DNA of 64,000 nt, taken from Pyrus communis. Lineage: Eukaryota > Streptophyta > Magnoliopsida > Rosales > Rosaceae. The stretch is from NCBI RefSeq assembly GCF_963583255.1, contig NC_084815.1, positions 12,447,724-12,511,723 of the forward strand, read 5' to 3'. Shown here piece by piece: positions 12,205 through 25,611 of this stretch (the first letter of the stretch is position 1; every line of letters starts with the position of its first letter). The notes below the pieces were generated by a model, which saw only the letters and a list, made by a program, of their open reading frames with translations, did no database searches and was not told the origin of the DNA. Position numbers and translations under genes: made by a program.

Positions 12205-13640
12205 CCCTATCTTTGACCAATTAATTAAAAAAAAAAAAAGTAAGATGCACGTCACTAAACCGGAACGTTAAGACACATAATAATAATTATAATAATTATA
12301 TGGGAGTCACTACTATGCTACATAGCACACTGAGTGCTTCATAACGATTAGCTATTCTATCTTAATTTTAATTATTCATTTCACCTACCATTGAAGTAAA
12401 ATTTTATATTTTTCTTATTATAATGATATATTTATACTAAACGGTGTAGAACAAATTTCTTTTAAACCGGTTATTCAAGATATTCAAAATTAAGACATCT
12501 CATTTATAAGTTAAAAAAAATCACTAGATTGACTACACAATATCAATCTTCATATTAGATTGCAGTTTTGTTATAACTTTGTTTTAGCCACTTAGTACCA
12601 ATTTATTGTTAGGAGCAATCATCACGTTAAGAGCATTTATCATATTAGGAGCAGTCATTATGACGAGTTTGATAACAATTTATTAATAACTTTTTCAGGC
12701 CCAACATGACCTACCCCCAATATTACTAATATTATGGACAATTTAAACAACTATTACTGGTGTGGAGTTTTATCTTGAAATACTTGGTATTATTGTATCC
12801 ATTGAGATTTTAAAAGATTTACAAATTTATAGAGTTTAATGGAGTTGAGGCCTGATTTCTTACAACCTAAAAAAATACTATAAAAGCCTTCTAATCCATT
12901 AAAAAATTTCATCTTTTAAAGTACTTTAAAATCCAATTATAATAGAATACACATCAAGTTTTATGAACTACTTTAAGATCTAGAATGAATACATTCAGAT
13001 TTCTATAGAGTTTTAAACTCTTTTAAATCTTAGTTAAATACCCATGAACTTCTAGGGATCCATTTGAAGTCTTGATCAAATACATATGGATTTACATCCT
13101 CTTTAGGCCAACTCCTAAACCCAAAATTTGTCACCCAATGGTGAGACCAAAACTCAAACGATTTTGTTTTGAACGCAAACTAAAACCCAATTTGCATTTC
13201 TATTTGGCTGACTCAAATGTTTGAGACCCCATCTTTTTTTTAAAAGAAAACGGGTAGAGGAGTTTGCGAAGTGGCCGACAACTGGGTCCCAAGTGGCAGG
13301 AGACCCCAACTGTCCAACGGTAGCATTTAGACAATTGTTAGCCTTTCGATTTCTGTACCATTGGTGATCAATGGTTTAGATTAAAATTCGATTTTTGGGC
13401 CATTTTTTAATTTGATTTTAACAGTACATATTTGTTTTTGCTCAAATCAAACGGTAAAAGAAAATCCAATGCTATATTTTAAATCCTATAGTCAAAACTA
13501 TAAAAATTATCCCAAACTCTATAAATACTCATTATTTGTTCATTCATCTATACAAAATTAATTTATTCTTCATATGATTTTCATATCCTTCTTTATCCCT
13601 TAATTTTTTTTAAGATATCTTTAGGATAAGTATTGCACGT
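12205..13640. other. Intergenic stretch, nothing recognised
   Basis: AT-rich sequence without a coding frame of note, RNA gene or clear element ends. A poly-A run lies at 12228-12238. It may hold old decayed repeats. Confidence 0.4.
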
Positions 13641-13649
13641 CTTTTGGGT

Positions 13650-16330
13650 TTGTAATTGAACCTCAAAATGGCCTTGCAGAAGCTTTCATTAAACACCTTC
13701 AATTGATCACTCGGTCGTTGGTCATACGTACCAAAATCCTGACCCTTGCTTGGGACCATGTACTACTTTAGCTATGTTGATCCACCTGAAGCCTATGCCA
13801 CCCAATCCTATTTGAGTGTTACATTTGGTAACTGGGTACAAACTTGAAGTTTCGTACGCTTTTTGTGTCTACAATTTATGTGCCAATTATGCTGCCGTAA
13901 TGTGCTAATATAGGTCCTCACAAAAGGATGTCAATCAATGTCGATTATGATTCTTCTACGCCCTTGCATGCGATTTCTTTACCGCTTAATTAGGGGATTG
14001 TCACTTCAATAAGACAGTATTTCCGCCGTTAGGGGAGATAAGAACGTCAACGTTTCTGAATAATGGCGCGAATTATCGTGGACCTCCCCACTAAGTCTCA
14101 TCCTGATCCCTGTTCTAAATCATTAGGGTGTTACTGGACACTTCATTTGGTCTAGCAAATGTGACAAAATTGCATATATCAACTACAAACATGTTTGCAA
14201 GGATTGACATATCTAATTGGCGTCATTGTCTCAAGACGGATGGGATGCTGCTAGGTAGGCGACTCCGCCTAGTGGCCAGCCTTGTACTTCAGCATCTAGC
14301 CAATTAGTCTGTCCTTCGCTGGAAGTGTGACAAATCACTTGGTTTGAAGGATTCACCTTCCTGGAGGTGGAGAAAAATGGCACGAACGAATCCCTCCCTG
14401 TCTCAATCACTTCCATCTCATGAGATTAAATCCAAATTACTCCCGAGACTTGAAGTTCTTGGTCCAGTATACTAGTTTGGATGAGATATGGAATTGGAAT
14501 AAGATATCGTCGATAATGTTTAAGTTATATGGTAGCTACTGACATAAATGAAAAGTGAAGATATCGAACCGTGTTCTGTTGATTACTAAACGTAGAAGTG
14601 AATGGTTAATTAGAAATAAACAATCCATGTCAAATAAGATGAATGAAATAGTGCAATATAATACCACCTTATGGCGTAAGGCTTCTCCTATATGCCTTGT
14701 GATTAATTACAACATTATAAACATAGTTGTAATGTATCTTTAGGATCATGATACAAAATCTACATAGAAGTTTCTGAAGGACTTACATGTACTAATTCAA
14801 ATAGTTTTAGACCATAGAACACTCTTTCGGTACTAATGAAGCTTTCACTTTATGGATGCAAAATAATCCGGGCTAATGTGGTATACCCGTCTGAGTGAAT
14901 ATTTGATCAGTTAGGGATATATGCCCCTATGTGTATAAAATCCAAAATTGCTAGAGTTTCACTTTATGTCAATGACATAAATCTCACTAAGACTCCGAAA
15001 AAAACTTGAGAAAACTAACCCCTCAACTCAAAATTTGGGATAAATGATCTTGGGAAAACTTAACACTAAATCGATCTAAAGTTTCGGGCATAGTTTTGAC
15101 GATATTCTGGTCCACCAATCGAATTAGACCCAGAAGTTGTTACTTCCGAGTATACCCCTAATCGTTTGTACACTAAATGTAAATGAGACCTTTTGATGAG
15201 GTTATAGAGCTAATAGTTCCATATCTAAGTACAATTGATGTTTACTTGTGCTTAGGTCAATGCACTAGATCGGCCATCTCAAGTGTTGATAATTTTTTGG
15301 AATAAAGCAACATTGCGCCTACATGCCACCACCAAATTGGTGTTAAAGACAATTTTTTGTTACTATGGATTTGAGATTAATCTATCCTTATCTCAGAATA
15401 AATCACTCCCATTTAGTCTTTGAAATAATGCCTACCTTGTAGGATTCGCTAGATCAGAATGTCTATCTGATCCGCACAAGGTACATTCCTATATGGTTAT
15501 GTCTTTACCGTTAAGGAACACCGCAACATCTTGGAGGTAAACCAGCTAGACCTTAGTTGCAAAATCTTCGAGTCATTCCAAGACTCACCATACTTCGTCA
15601 CGTGAGAGACATGGTTAAGAGTTATTGTTAAGCACATTCGAAGTACTTGTGATTTTCATCCCTCGTTGAGTTCAACAATGATCCATGAAGACAACGTCGT
15701 ATGTATCGACTAGATCACGATACATCCAAAAAGTCAACGCCAAGCATATTGTGTCTACATCAGCATGAACATCAGAAGACTGAAGTCAAGCAATTTGATC
15801 CTAGACAACCTTACTGACCTTTACATGATGTCATTGCAAAACTCTACCTTCCAGAAATTTGTCCGAGGAATTGGTATGTGTAACTTTCTCATTTACGATG
15901 CTTATAGTTTCATTTGAAGTTCTGTCAAACTCAGGGGTAGTATCCTGAAACATACTCACTTGATCTTAATGTACTTTTTTTCCCTACGATTAGAAGCATT
16001 TTTTCCCATTGGGTTTTTATTGCCTGGCTAGGTTTTGACAAGGCACCCATCTTAGGCTAGTCATACCTTTGTAAGCACTCTGCTTATGTCCTGAAGACAT
16101 TTAGTTTCTCCTTTAACTATGGGCTTTTGCTGACCTTGGGTTTTGCCATAGCAACGCTTTGTGAGTTTTACCACCCATGCATTCTTCCATTTTATTTTGA
16201 AACTCCCATTCGCTACTTTTGGTGACTAGATGAGACGACTTCATCAATTGTTTCTACATTTGCCTGAAGATCTAATGCGCAATTTACTTGAGTATTTGCA
16301 CACTCTAGAGGGAGTGTCATGACATACGTT
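13650..16330 (+). pseudogene. Second copia pol remnant without LTRs
   Basis: Decayed coding traces in copia order on the plus strand. An integrase block is at about 13655-13790 (PQNGLAEAFIKHLQLITRSL-like), an RT segment near 14880-14920 (WYTRLSEYLIS-like), RNase H near 15440-15480, and the RNase H C-terminus near 15790-15880 (LPSRNLSEELV-type region in broken frames). The 3' untranslated part shares the CCCATTGGGTTTTTA / GGTTTTGACAAGGCA type sequence with copia-1. A purine run AGAGGGAGTG ends near 16318. I find no LTR on either side, so it is a truncated, very old copy related to copia-1. Confidence 0.75.
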
Positions 16331-17555
16331 CTAATATATATTGTGATTGTGTAAATCCTAAGTAGAGAACAAAGAGCCTCATCTAACTTTGCTAACTCTC
16401 AATAGTATTAAATAAAACTAGAAGCAAAAATTAAAGAACAAAGAGCCTGGTAAACATGCTCCGATGACCACTCACACAACTTCATTTAAATTTATAAGGG
16501 TATGGGTGCGATGAAGAGGAAATGGAGAGATGAACCAAAGAAGAGTTTTTCGCGTTCTGAATTTGAGTGGGTTCAAGGGTCGATGCTCAAGAGTGATAGA
16601 TTCAGTTTGGTCCATTTGGCTATAGGTGACAATGGAGAGGGTGTTGGTGAGTTAGGTGTGTTGTTGACTGTTGGATTTATTATTTTTTTATATTTTTTTA
16701 ATTAATAGTTGACAGAGTTGGACGGGGTTAAGTTTAGGGATATGTGTCAATCAATAAGGTAGGACACACAAAGGCAACAAAGAATTTTTGGGGCAAAAGA
16801 TTTAGACTCAACCCTTAAGAACTATGATATAAATTAAGAAATCTAACGTGTACATATAGACCACAAAATTTTGAAAAATGCTTGATAATGTAGTCAAAGA
16901 TGGTCAAAAGCAAATGGAGAGAGCGTAAGACAAACACATAGAAAGTATGGAAGAAAAACCTTACCTGGAAAAGCCCTGTTTTTCAGGTTTTGACCCATCC
17001 CCCACTACTCATGGGAATGGGCTTGTTGAGGTCATCATGCACTATGTAATTAGCATATGTAATGCATGAACAAAAATCGACATCTGTCCATGTATAATTA
17101 TTATACTAGCCTCTGCGCATAAGAACATAAGTGAGAGACTTTTCTTTCATAACATGTGCCCTTAAATTTGCGTTTGAAATTTTTTGTTAATGTTTATGAT
17201 ATACGGTTTTATTCTTCTTTGGATGTAGAATGAACACAAAATCAACAAAGGAAGAGGCCAGGAGAAGAGGACTTTTTCAATCCAATTATGATGGAGAAAT
17301 CACAACTGAATGAGTTGTTCAAAAGAGCCACAACATAGAAGCATCATCATCACCATTGTGGAATATCAAAGACATGGTAGAGTGTAGCGCAAGTGTGTAC
17401 AACCATTGCTTGGGGAAAGAGGAAAAAGATTGGAAGAATAGGGCTGGCTTTGCAGGACCACATTTGCAAAGACTTGATTGAAGAGATGCATGTCAAAGAT
17501 ATTGGATCTTATACTTATGTGCATTCACTGCCCTTAGAGGCATGTAAGGGAAGAC
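16331..17555. other. Intergenic stretch, nothing recognised
   Basis: Open frames at 16502-16705 and 17393-17620 give no family I recognise. The latter runs into the LTR that begins at 17561, so it is unlikely to be a gene as read. The part 17220-17555 has a slightly more gene-like base composition and could be a decayed gene or transposon fragment. Confidence 0.35.
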
Positions 17556-17560
17556 CACGT

Positions 17561-18002
17561 TATAAACTAATTAGAGTTGCATACTTAGTTTATCACATTC
17601 TTAAAGGATTGAAGTCATAATAGACTATGACAGACTATACTTGTAAAGCTATCAAGGAATGTATTTGGACTAATATAAAGCTGAAAGTAATCCTGGTACG
17701 AATAGGTTTAACTATTCTAATATGATCAATTCGGTTTGTCGTGATAAGGTAATCTATTTGGATGATTTAATTAGTATTACATGATGGGAAGCAACCTAAT
17801 CAAATACCACCACTGAGGATATATAATAAAGGTCCATGCATTCCCATTAATTACAAAAACAGAAGAACAAGCCCCATTGTTTGTTAATTGCATACAATAG
17901 TGTCAAGTGTAGAAGAGCTCTATCTTTGTAGCAACAATGACTTCTCAAGGTTAGTGGTTATTGGATTTGGGATTTGTTTATTCCACTATTAATTGTCCTA
18001 CA
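17561..18002 (+). repeat. 5' LTR of element C
   Basis: 442 bp. It begins TATAAACTAATTAGAG (TG in the partner copy) and ends CCTACA. Long shared blocks with 36091-36505 include TAGTTTATCACAT, GGAATGTATTTGGACTAATA and CCCCATTGTTTGTTAATTGC. Confidence 0.9.
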
Positions 18003-19029
18003 TTTGGTATTAGAGTGTTTTACATATCTTCTTACTCTATGTGGAAAGCATAGAAAACATTCTTTGTGTTCGCAGAATAAAGACTCATTCTAGTTCATAA
18101 AGAAAATTTATGGGAATGTATTGGCTAAAGCCCTTCTTGCTCATACGTCGTACAAAGGACTAGAACACCAGTACTTGCACTGGAAACTGGAAACATGATC
18201 GATAGTTATCTAAAGAAAATTATCATTCATATTTTTTGGTTTTGAAGTGGCATAATGTTTAATATGTTCTTGCGTGAATCCAACTATGTTCACTGACCAC
18301 AAAGGCATGTTGAATATGGTTAAAAAAGTTCAAAACACAACTCTGATAGTATTATGATTAAGAAAAGGCTAACAGTCTTCTTCGATTCAAAAATGTAGAA
18401 GTCTGAGACATAAGGTATTGGGGCATAAAGTTTAAATTTTTGCATGTTGTGTGTTCAATGATGAACCCTAATTCCATGAACATTGTTAAGGATGTCTCCA
18501 TACCTAGTATGCACTAAACTATTGTTAGTCATGTTTTGCCTCACAAAGAGTTAATGAGATTAATTCAGCATATGGTCAATACATATGCTTTTAGAATTGC
18601 TTTGCCTGGCTAGTGGATATACATTAAGCTTGAACACAATGGAACCCCTCAATGGAATTAACTATAAAAAGTGGTTGCAGGAGGTGGAGTTGATCTCGGT
18701 GGCACACTAGGTAAGGGCATCATCATCTATGGGATATAGGCTACAACTGCCAACTGATAACTATGGTACCCCATCACAACCCGGCTTAAGCCAGTTTGTT
18801 GGTTTGCTACCCACCTTTAGAGGGTGGGGTGCCCTACTAACCCGAGTAGCATAGGGTTTGCTTAATGCAAACTAACACCCCATACAATGGTTTATGAAGA
18901 TATTTCAAACACTTTTTACCCACCTAGCTTAGGCTCTGCATCCAACAATCACTTTATAACTTCTTTTATTTGTACCAGGTTTTTTGGTTGATGGTATGTT
19001 CCAATTTAACTTAAAAATTATCAAGTTAG
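18003..19029 (+). pseudogene. Element C leader and gag remnant
   Basis: Starts with the primer-binding site. Around 18630-18700 a short gag-like start can be read (MEPLNGINYKKWLQEVEL), typical of copia gag, soon lost in stops. The sequence is cut by the left end of element A at 19030. Confidence 0.6.
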
Positions 19030-21145
19030 TGAAGGAAAAATTTTGTCCTAGCTAAGAACATGTGAGAATATATGAGCACATAAGCAAATAATTAACACTT
19101 TAAAGTAGGCATGCATTCAAAACAATTCTAAAAACCCATGACCTTCAAAACCAAGTGAATGGTGAACCAAAAGACTCTTTAACAACATTGAAGAGAAGAA
19201 ATGATTTTGAGCTTCATTAGCTTTGAAGCTCATCCTTGTTTACACAAGGGATTCACCCAAGTGGAGGGCCTTCAAGTCACCTCCTAGCTCATTGGACCTT
19301 CCTTGTGATTTTGCTCCTTTTGATTCACCCAAGTGGAAGGCCTTCAAGCTCCCTTGAGGATGTGAGGATAAGAACTCCAAAAGTACCAAAGGTTTAGTAC
19401 CTCTAAGTCTCCGCACCAAGGTTGATGGTGTAAAGATGAAATGGATTACCTAAAAGGAATGTAGAGAGAAAGAGAGAAAATGTTTCACTCTTTTACCTCA
19501 AAGAAACCCTAAAGAGGTTAAAGCTATAAAGATGCTTTTATACCCCTTTCTTAGGTGAATGGCAAACTTCCAATTAAGCCAAACTCACCATTTCCCTCAC
19601 TATGGCTGGCCATATTTAATTGATTGGGGTATTTTCCTATTTTATTTTAGCTGTCATACAACTTAAACATAATGAGCCTAATGGACCAAAACCTTTTTGG
19701 GCCTTGAAGCCCAAAACTAACTTAAAAAGCCCAATATGAACCTTTTGTATAATTAATTTACTAATTAATTAATCTTGACCATTATCAATTAAGCTATTTA
19801 ATTGCTTATCCATCTCATTCATATCTTCACATTCATCGTTACTTAGTGTATGATCCATTAGGTTCGAATTAGCGAGGCAGCGGGCGATTGTTACTCTTAA
19901 CGATCAATTATGAATTGAAATCACATTTCAATTCTCCCTTTGATGAAGATTAGTAATTGCTAATCTTCAGGGCTTCCACAAATCACAAGTTACACCTAAC
20001 AGTATGTCATGGCTACCCAAGCTAAGTAGAAGTGGTTGGAGAACTTATCCAATTACAACTACAATGTAATACGATCATTCTCTAATACAATACTCTTGAA
20101 CAAATTGTTTAAGTGATAGTTTATTTCATGTATACTATCCAATGTGATACTTCTCTATATGATTCACTTGAATATAGTTTGGAACATGTTTTCTAAGTCA
20201 TATTCATATGCTTTGGCCAAAGACTCCCGAATCATATCTTAAAGTATTCTCCTTCCTCCATGGAAGGTTAGAAATCCCTTGTTGTGCATTCACATGCCTA
20301 CTTGACTAGATAGATTGACCCCAACAATGCCATGGACACTCTTAATGAAATGCCTTTGACATAGTCAAAGATCAAGGACCTAACCATTACACAAATGTGA
20401 TGCCTTAGGTCAAATGACTACTTTGCATATTGCAACTTATAGGTTCTTACATGGCATGTATGTTCGAACTCTCTTTTGATCGTTGTATAATGTACTCAAT
20501 TACCTTTTCAAGAACTTATGTGTTTGTCTTAGTGTCCAACACTCTTGAGACTGTCATACTCACGCTTGAGTCAACATAATACATACTAACCTTAGCGGAT
20601 TGTCAATGCCCAATTGGCAATCTTATGGCTAGGAATGTTTTAAGAATGAACATAAGAGAAAGGTCTCGTTAATCTAACTTACTTAGATCACTTCTCTCTT
20701 AGAATGAATACATTCATTAGATTCCCTTATTGCTTAAACACATGATACAATAAAATAGTGATTGACAACAAGTTTTACCCTTCATGAAACAACTAATAGT
20801 TTAATGATAAAATGGGAGTTTTTAAGAACCCATTCCTTAGTCACGCTCTAGTCTCAACATGCTAGGCTGAGGAAGTGTCTGATTTCCAATAGTCCCCCAA
20901 AATAAAACCTTTTTAGCCTCAGCAATAATCAGGCAATCTAAAGTGACCGGAGTGGCTTTTTTGCTGGATTTCTTTACTTAGAAATAGATCATTTGTATTC
21001 TAAAACACATTCTCTCACCAACATCTATGCTATGCCCAAAGCACCAAAAAGGGATGATTCTCACCATCCAGGATTCCTGGTCTAAGATCGATCCCTCCAA
21101 AAGCTATTACATCAAATAAGTAGCTTTATGGGCATACTTCCGACA
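19030..21145 (-). repeat. 3' LTR of element A
   Basis: Bounded by TGAAGGAAAAATTTTG and CATACTTCCGACA (plus-strand reading). It is 443 bp longer than its partner because the partner lacks blocks equivalent to about 19612-19800 and 20800-21090. It is otherwise collinear, including TAAAGTAGGCATGCATTC and CCTAACAGTATGTCATGG. Confidence 0.88.
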
Positions 21146-21159
21146 ATCTGCCACTTGCG

Positions 21160-21843
21160 CTTAAAGCCAACTTCCCATGTATCTAATACCTATTTCTTCC
21201 GTATGGTGGTCAAGTTGGATTTAAGTGATTGGATTTGTCAGCGGATTTGCTACGTTATTGGTTGAGGCAACCTTGAGGATGTTGACTTTCCCCTCAACAA
21301 CATATTGTCTAATGATATTGAAGCGTCTATCAAAATGCTTGTTCTTTTGATAAGTCCTGAGTTCCCTGGCTTAAGTTATCCCTCCTCTATTATCGCAGTA
21401 CAAGGTTATTGGTGATGTAATGGTTGGAAACACTCCAAGTACAGTGATGAACTTCTTTATCCAGAACCCTTCTTTGCTAGCTTCAACTATAGTGACATAT
21501 TCCGCCTCCATCGTGGAATCCACAATTGCATCTTATTTCTTGCTCTTCCAGCTGACATCTCTACTATTCAAAGTGAATATATATCCAGAGTTGGAACTTA
21601 TTTCATAGACATCAGATTGAAAATATGAGTCAGTAGAGCCTTCCACTCATAACTCTGATGCTCTTCCATAAACGAGGGACTTATCCTTAGTTTTTCTTAA
21701 GTACTTAAGGATTGTCTTGATGGTTGCCCAGTGTTTTGATCCTGGGTTAGATTGATAACGACTAGTAATGCTCACAACATAAGCGATATCAGACCTTGTG
21801 CATATCATGGCATACATGAGACTTCCTCTTGTAGAAGCATAAG
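21160..21843 (-). pseudogene. Element A RNase H region
   Basis: The minus-strand translation gives copia RNase H features: SGYIFTLNSRDVSWKSKK, DSTMEAEYVTIVEASKEGFW and ITLYCDN, plus the RT/RNase H connector GSLMYAMICTRSDIAYV near 21760-21830. In-frame stops are present. It is continuous with the RT at 23278 if the insert 21844-23272 is ignored. Confidence 0.85.
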
Positions 21844-23272
21844 TGTCACGCGCTAAAATTTATTTTTTTATTTTTTTATTTTTTTTAGAGCATGAATAAA
21901 AAGGGTAACTTAAGGGTAATAAGAGGTGACTGTGTTAAACTAAAACATTTCATTAAACAAAATAATTTACATAGCCATTACACATAAAAGAAAACGACAA
22001 CAACTCCTTAAAAAGTTTAAAACTATTTATAAGCAGTATCTTTCTTCCAAGTCAGGCACTAGATTCCTGTCTCAACTCCTGTAACACAACTAATAAGGGA
22101 TGAGCTAAAAGCTTAGTAAGGGCTTAAGGTCTCAAGTGATTAATATTATTAATGTTATGAATGTTTTATGAGCAATGTAATGCAAGAACAAAACTTCTTT
22201 TCTACCCAACCCGTTAATCTATATATTGAAGCAACCAGACTTGCATGTCCCATACCATGCATTTTATCACTGTAGTCCTGAGTGCTTTAATATATAGAAT
22301 AACCCTCATCAACTAACCCAAGTTCATAACCCCTTTTGCTAGTCATCTTATCTGATTCATTGATCTCCAACATAAATCACCCACATCAACAATTCCTGTC
22401 TATATCCTATTCTACTGTGCACGTTGGGCTCGCCTAGAATTGGTTTCACAATGAATATACTCAACTACACAAAAGCTAATTTCCACATTTTGCGACAACA
22501 TAAGTAACTCCTTTACTTCGTTGACAAATGATAATGATCATGCTAGTATATAATATACCACATAATAAAGCACATCTAAGTCAATAGTTGAATATATCTC
22601 AAGTTCACATAACAATATTTCACATAATACAAGTAACAAATGTAATCAATTAATTCCCCAAATTGCCCTACCTCGAATCCTCTCTTCTTACTCCACAAGT
22701 ACTTCTTTTGCTTATCTCCTTCAACACTCTCTTACACACTTTCTACGTAGAGTACGTATTGCATTTTGCAAAAGGAAAAAAAAAACACAAATGGAGCATT
22801 GCTCCTATTGATACCATAAGTAAGGCGGCAAAAGTTGTTCTCATTGGTTATAAGTTTCAACTTCACTTGCTAATCCACCATTCCACGTTAGCTATAGGCT
22901 TGATTAGTCATCACCTTAAAGTGCTTACTAAGCACTCTAAAAGCCCTACGTGATAACACCTAAGCTACATACTTTTCACCGTACAAGCTAATGATCATAT
23001 TAGTGTCCTTAGGTCGGCATGGTAAGTGAACTACATGGCAAACTTTGCCACTCCAAGAAAGCCATTTGACCTCACTTTCCTAGTTCAAATGGGTTAATAA
23101 AAATTGTATAAGGTTCGTAGTCAATTAATTTCAACCCAAACTTAGCTAACCTAAGCTAAATAAAAAAGTTCCCCTTTAAGCAAGACTAAATAAAAAGAGA
23201 AGTCTAAAAGTTTAACCAAATGAGCACAACTAGAAAAAGGTGTATAAAATTCAGAAATTATGGGACTCCACA
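21844..23272. mobile_element. Solo LTR E in element A
   Basis: 1429-bp insertion starting TGTCACGCGC and ending GGACTCCACA, so it has TG...CA termini. It is flanked by the exact 5-bp duplication ATAAG (21839-21843 and 23273-23277). It splits the RT/RNase H connector of element A, and the coding reading resumes on the other side. It contains no pol coding and no internal LTR pair, as expected of a solo LTR left by recombination. Orientation and superfamily are not determined. Open frames inside it (for example 22663-22953) are not credible genes. Confidence 0.85.
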
Positions 23273-23277
23273 ATAAG

Positions 23278-23755
23278 GGACTCATATTCTGTATCTTTTC
23301 AAGAGTTTTCAGTCCCATGGACTTAAAAAGGTGAATTCCATATCTTACAGGAAGAAGACCTTTCTTAGATTGTTCTACATGGAACCTACTTAGCACCTTA
23401 TCTATGTACATAGATTGGGATAATCCAATTAATTTTCTGGATCTACCACGATAGAGCTTTATCCCCAGTACATAAGATGCATCTCCCAAATCTTTCATAT
23501 GGAAGGTTTTGGACAACCATTCTTTTACAAAAGAAAACATTGCAGTGTCATTCTCGAACAGTAATATGTCATCTACATATAACACAAGGAATACAACAGC
23601 ATACCAACAACCTTTAGATAAACACAATTGTCATCTTCGTTTTGAGTAAAACCAAACAATTTGATTTCAGTATCAAAACAAATGTTCTAGCTCCTCGAGG
23701 CTTGCTTAAGTCTACAAATAGACCTCTGAAGCTTGCATACCTTAGTCTTTTCAGA
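23278..23755 (-). pseudogene. Element A reverse transcriptase, C-terminal part
   Basis: The minus-strand frame carries the RT catalytic box YVDDI at about 23579-23565, then MKDLGDASYVLGIKLYRGRS and the SQSMYIDKVLSRF segment typical of copia. Upstream (23660-23755) lies KSEKTKVCKLQRSI-CRLKQAS, where the expected YGLKQASR motif is altered. The frame changes several times. Confidence 0.88.
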
Positions 23756-23760
23756 CTTGG

Positions 23761-25606
23761 TGATGTAAAAATTAACTTGACACACAAATTAAACCCTAAT
23801 GTTAACAATTGTAGTATATATGTAAGTAGGGATCGTTCTAGACCGGGGATTAACTAGGGATGTTAATCAACACAAATAAGACTTAAAAACACTAAATTAG
23901 ACTCTATAGACTCAAAATTGAATCCAAACACTCAAAACAACAACAAATAATAAAAAATACTCGATTCTAGACCTAACAAGTGATTTTTACGAAAATAAGA
24001 CTTAACTTGACTCAAGAAACTAAAAGAAAATAGATTTTGACTCAAATAACAAGACTCAATGGAAGGGGAATTGTTTTTGATGAATTTAAAACTTAAAACA
24101 GAAACTTTGCATAAAACACTTTATAAAAATGAATTTGGTGAATTGAAAAAGGTGAAAGGCTAGTTAGAGGGTCTTTCTCCACACATGACATATGCATACA
24201 AACCAATTTCCAGTTATTATTCCTTTAGACTATGAATGACAACACCCCAAGTTAACCATGATAGCACAAATGAACCATCAGATTTTCCTTAACTCATTGA
24301 ATTGGATGGAATACGCATCGCAACCAAATTATCCTTATCAAGTTCCCTAACTATGAAAAGCATGATAGAAAGACATATCAAAGGTCATTAAGTTCTTTGA
24401 AAACCATAGGCATTGACGAGGCATTCGTAACTATGAAAAGCATGATACTCATGCCAAGAATTTACTTAACACAATCATGACTAGTGACTTCCACTACTTG
24501 TGAATATAAGTTCATAACGATTAGGTGAAACTCCCTTATACTCTAGCATCAAATTCATGCATGCGAATTAAGTGTCAACCTTCAATCAACATACATAAAC
24601 AAGTTTTGATTACTCAGATAAGCAAATCACATTCAAGACTCAAGAAACAATAACTATACGTAATCAATTCATATAAAACATATAATCATGGCTTCAAATT
24701 CACCTCCAACTATAAAGAAATTAGTTCCTCATGTTCATCATAATTGAAAACCAAATTAAAACTAACATCAAACTAAAACTAAGGATAGAAAGAACCCAGA
24801 AACGCTCCAACACTCCAAAATAGGCTGTGACACTCCTTTGGATGGTAGCAGGTGCGGCTCCAATCCTTCTTCTCCTTCCTTCCTTGCTACAGCACTAGAG
24901 AGAATTATATGTATGTGGTGTGAATTGTGGTGTGAATATATGGGTGGTGGTGGTTTGATATATGCAGCAAAGACATGTATTTATAGGCTAGGGTTTTGCA
25001 CAATTTCTGAAGGGAAAAGGATTGCACAGTCCTAGGGGAAAATGACTAGGGTTACACAGTAGAGACCAAGGAGGAAAGGGATTCAAAACCTACAGCAGGG
25101 AATAGGCTTTCTAGTGTGGCAGATTTCTAGAGGGAAAGGGATGAAAGGTGCGGCATCAATGTAGGAGAAGGATAGGGCTTCTAGAAACTTGATATTTAGG
25201 TGTTCTAATATCATTTGGATGTCCTCCTTGCAGGAGGAATTAAGGTAGCAAAAGATTAGGATAGGATAAGATAAGATAAGGTTGGATAAGGTTTGGATAA
25301 GATAAGGTAGTTTGGATAATGTTCCATATTTCTTGCTCTTTCCTTATCTTCTTTGTCTTGAACTTGTTTCTCCAGATTTGTAACATGTTCCTAGCCTCTT
25401 TTGACTTCAAATTCGTCTATCCACCTTGCTCCATATGCAAGCTATCGATTCCAGCCCAAAATTGCACCAAAATGCATTTTCCTGCCTCTTTTGCCATTTA
25501 AACCTACAAACACACGAAAATAGCTTAAATCACTATAATAAATAGAAACTAACTATGTAAATGCAAGAAAACAAGCTAACTAAGTCGCATAAATATGCTC
25601 CTATCA
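23761..25606 (-). mobile_element. Solo LTR-like element F1 in element A
   Basis: 1846-bp insertion with TG...CA ends and the exact 5-bp duplication CTTGG (23756-23760 and 25607-25611). It splits the RT of element A just after a SQPEGFVSK-like segment. In reverse complement it matches element F2 (45730-48114): both begin TGATAGGAGCATAT and end in an AATTTGTGTG...CATCA type tail. No coding capacity is seen. It is called an LTR because of its termini and duplication length; a non-autonomous LTR element is the alternative. Confidence 0.85.
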
Positions 25607-25611
25607 CTTGG

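Noticed and set aside
16502..17620. Small plus-strand frames as candidate genes
   Set aside because: No family match; the second one runs across the LTR boundary at 17561.
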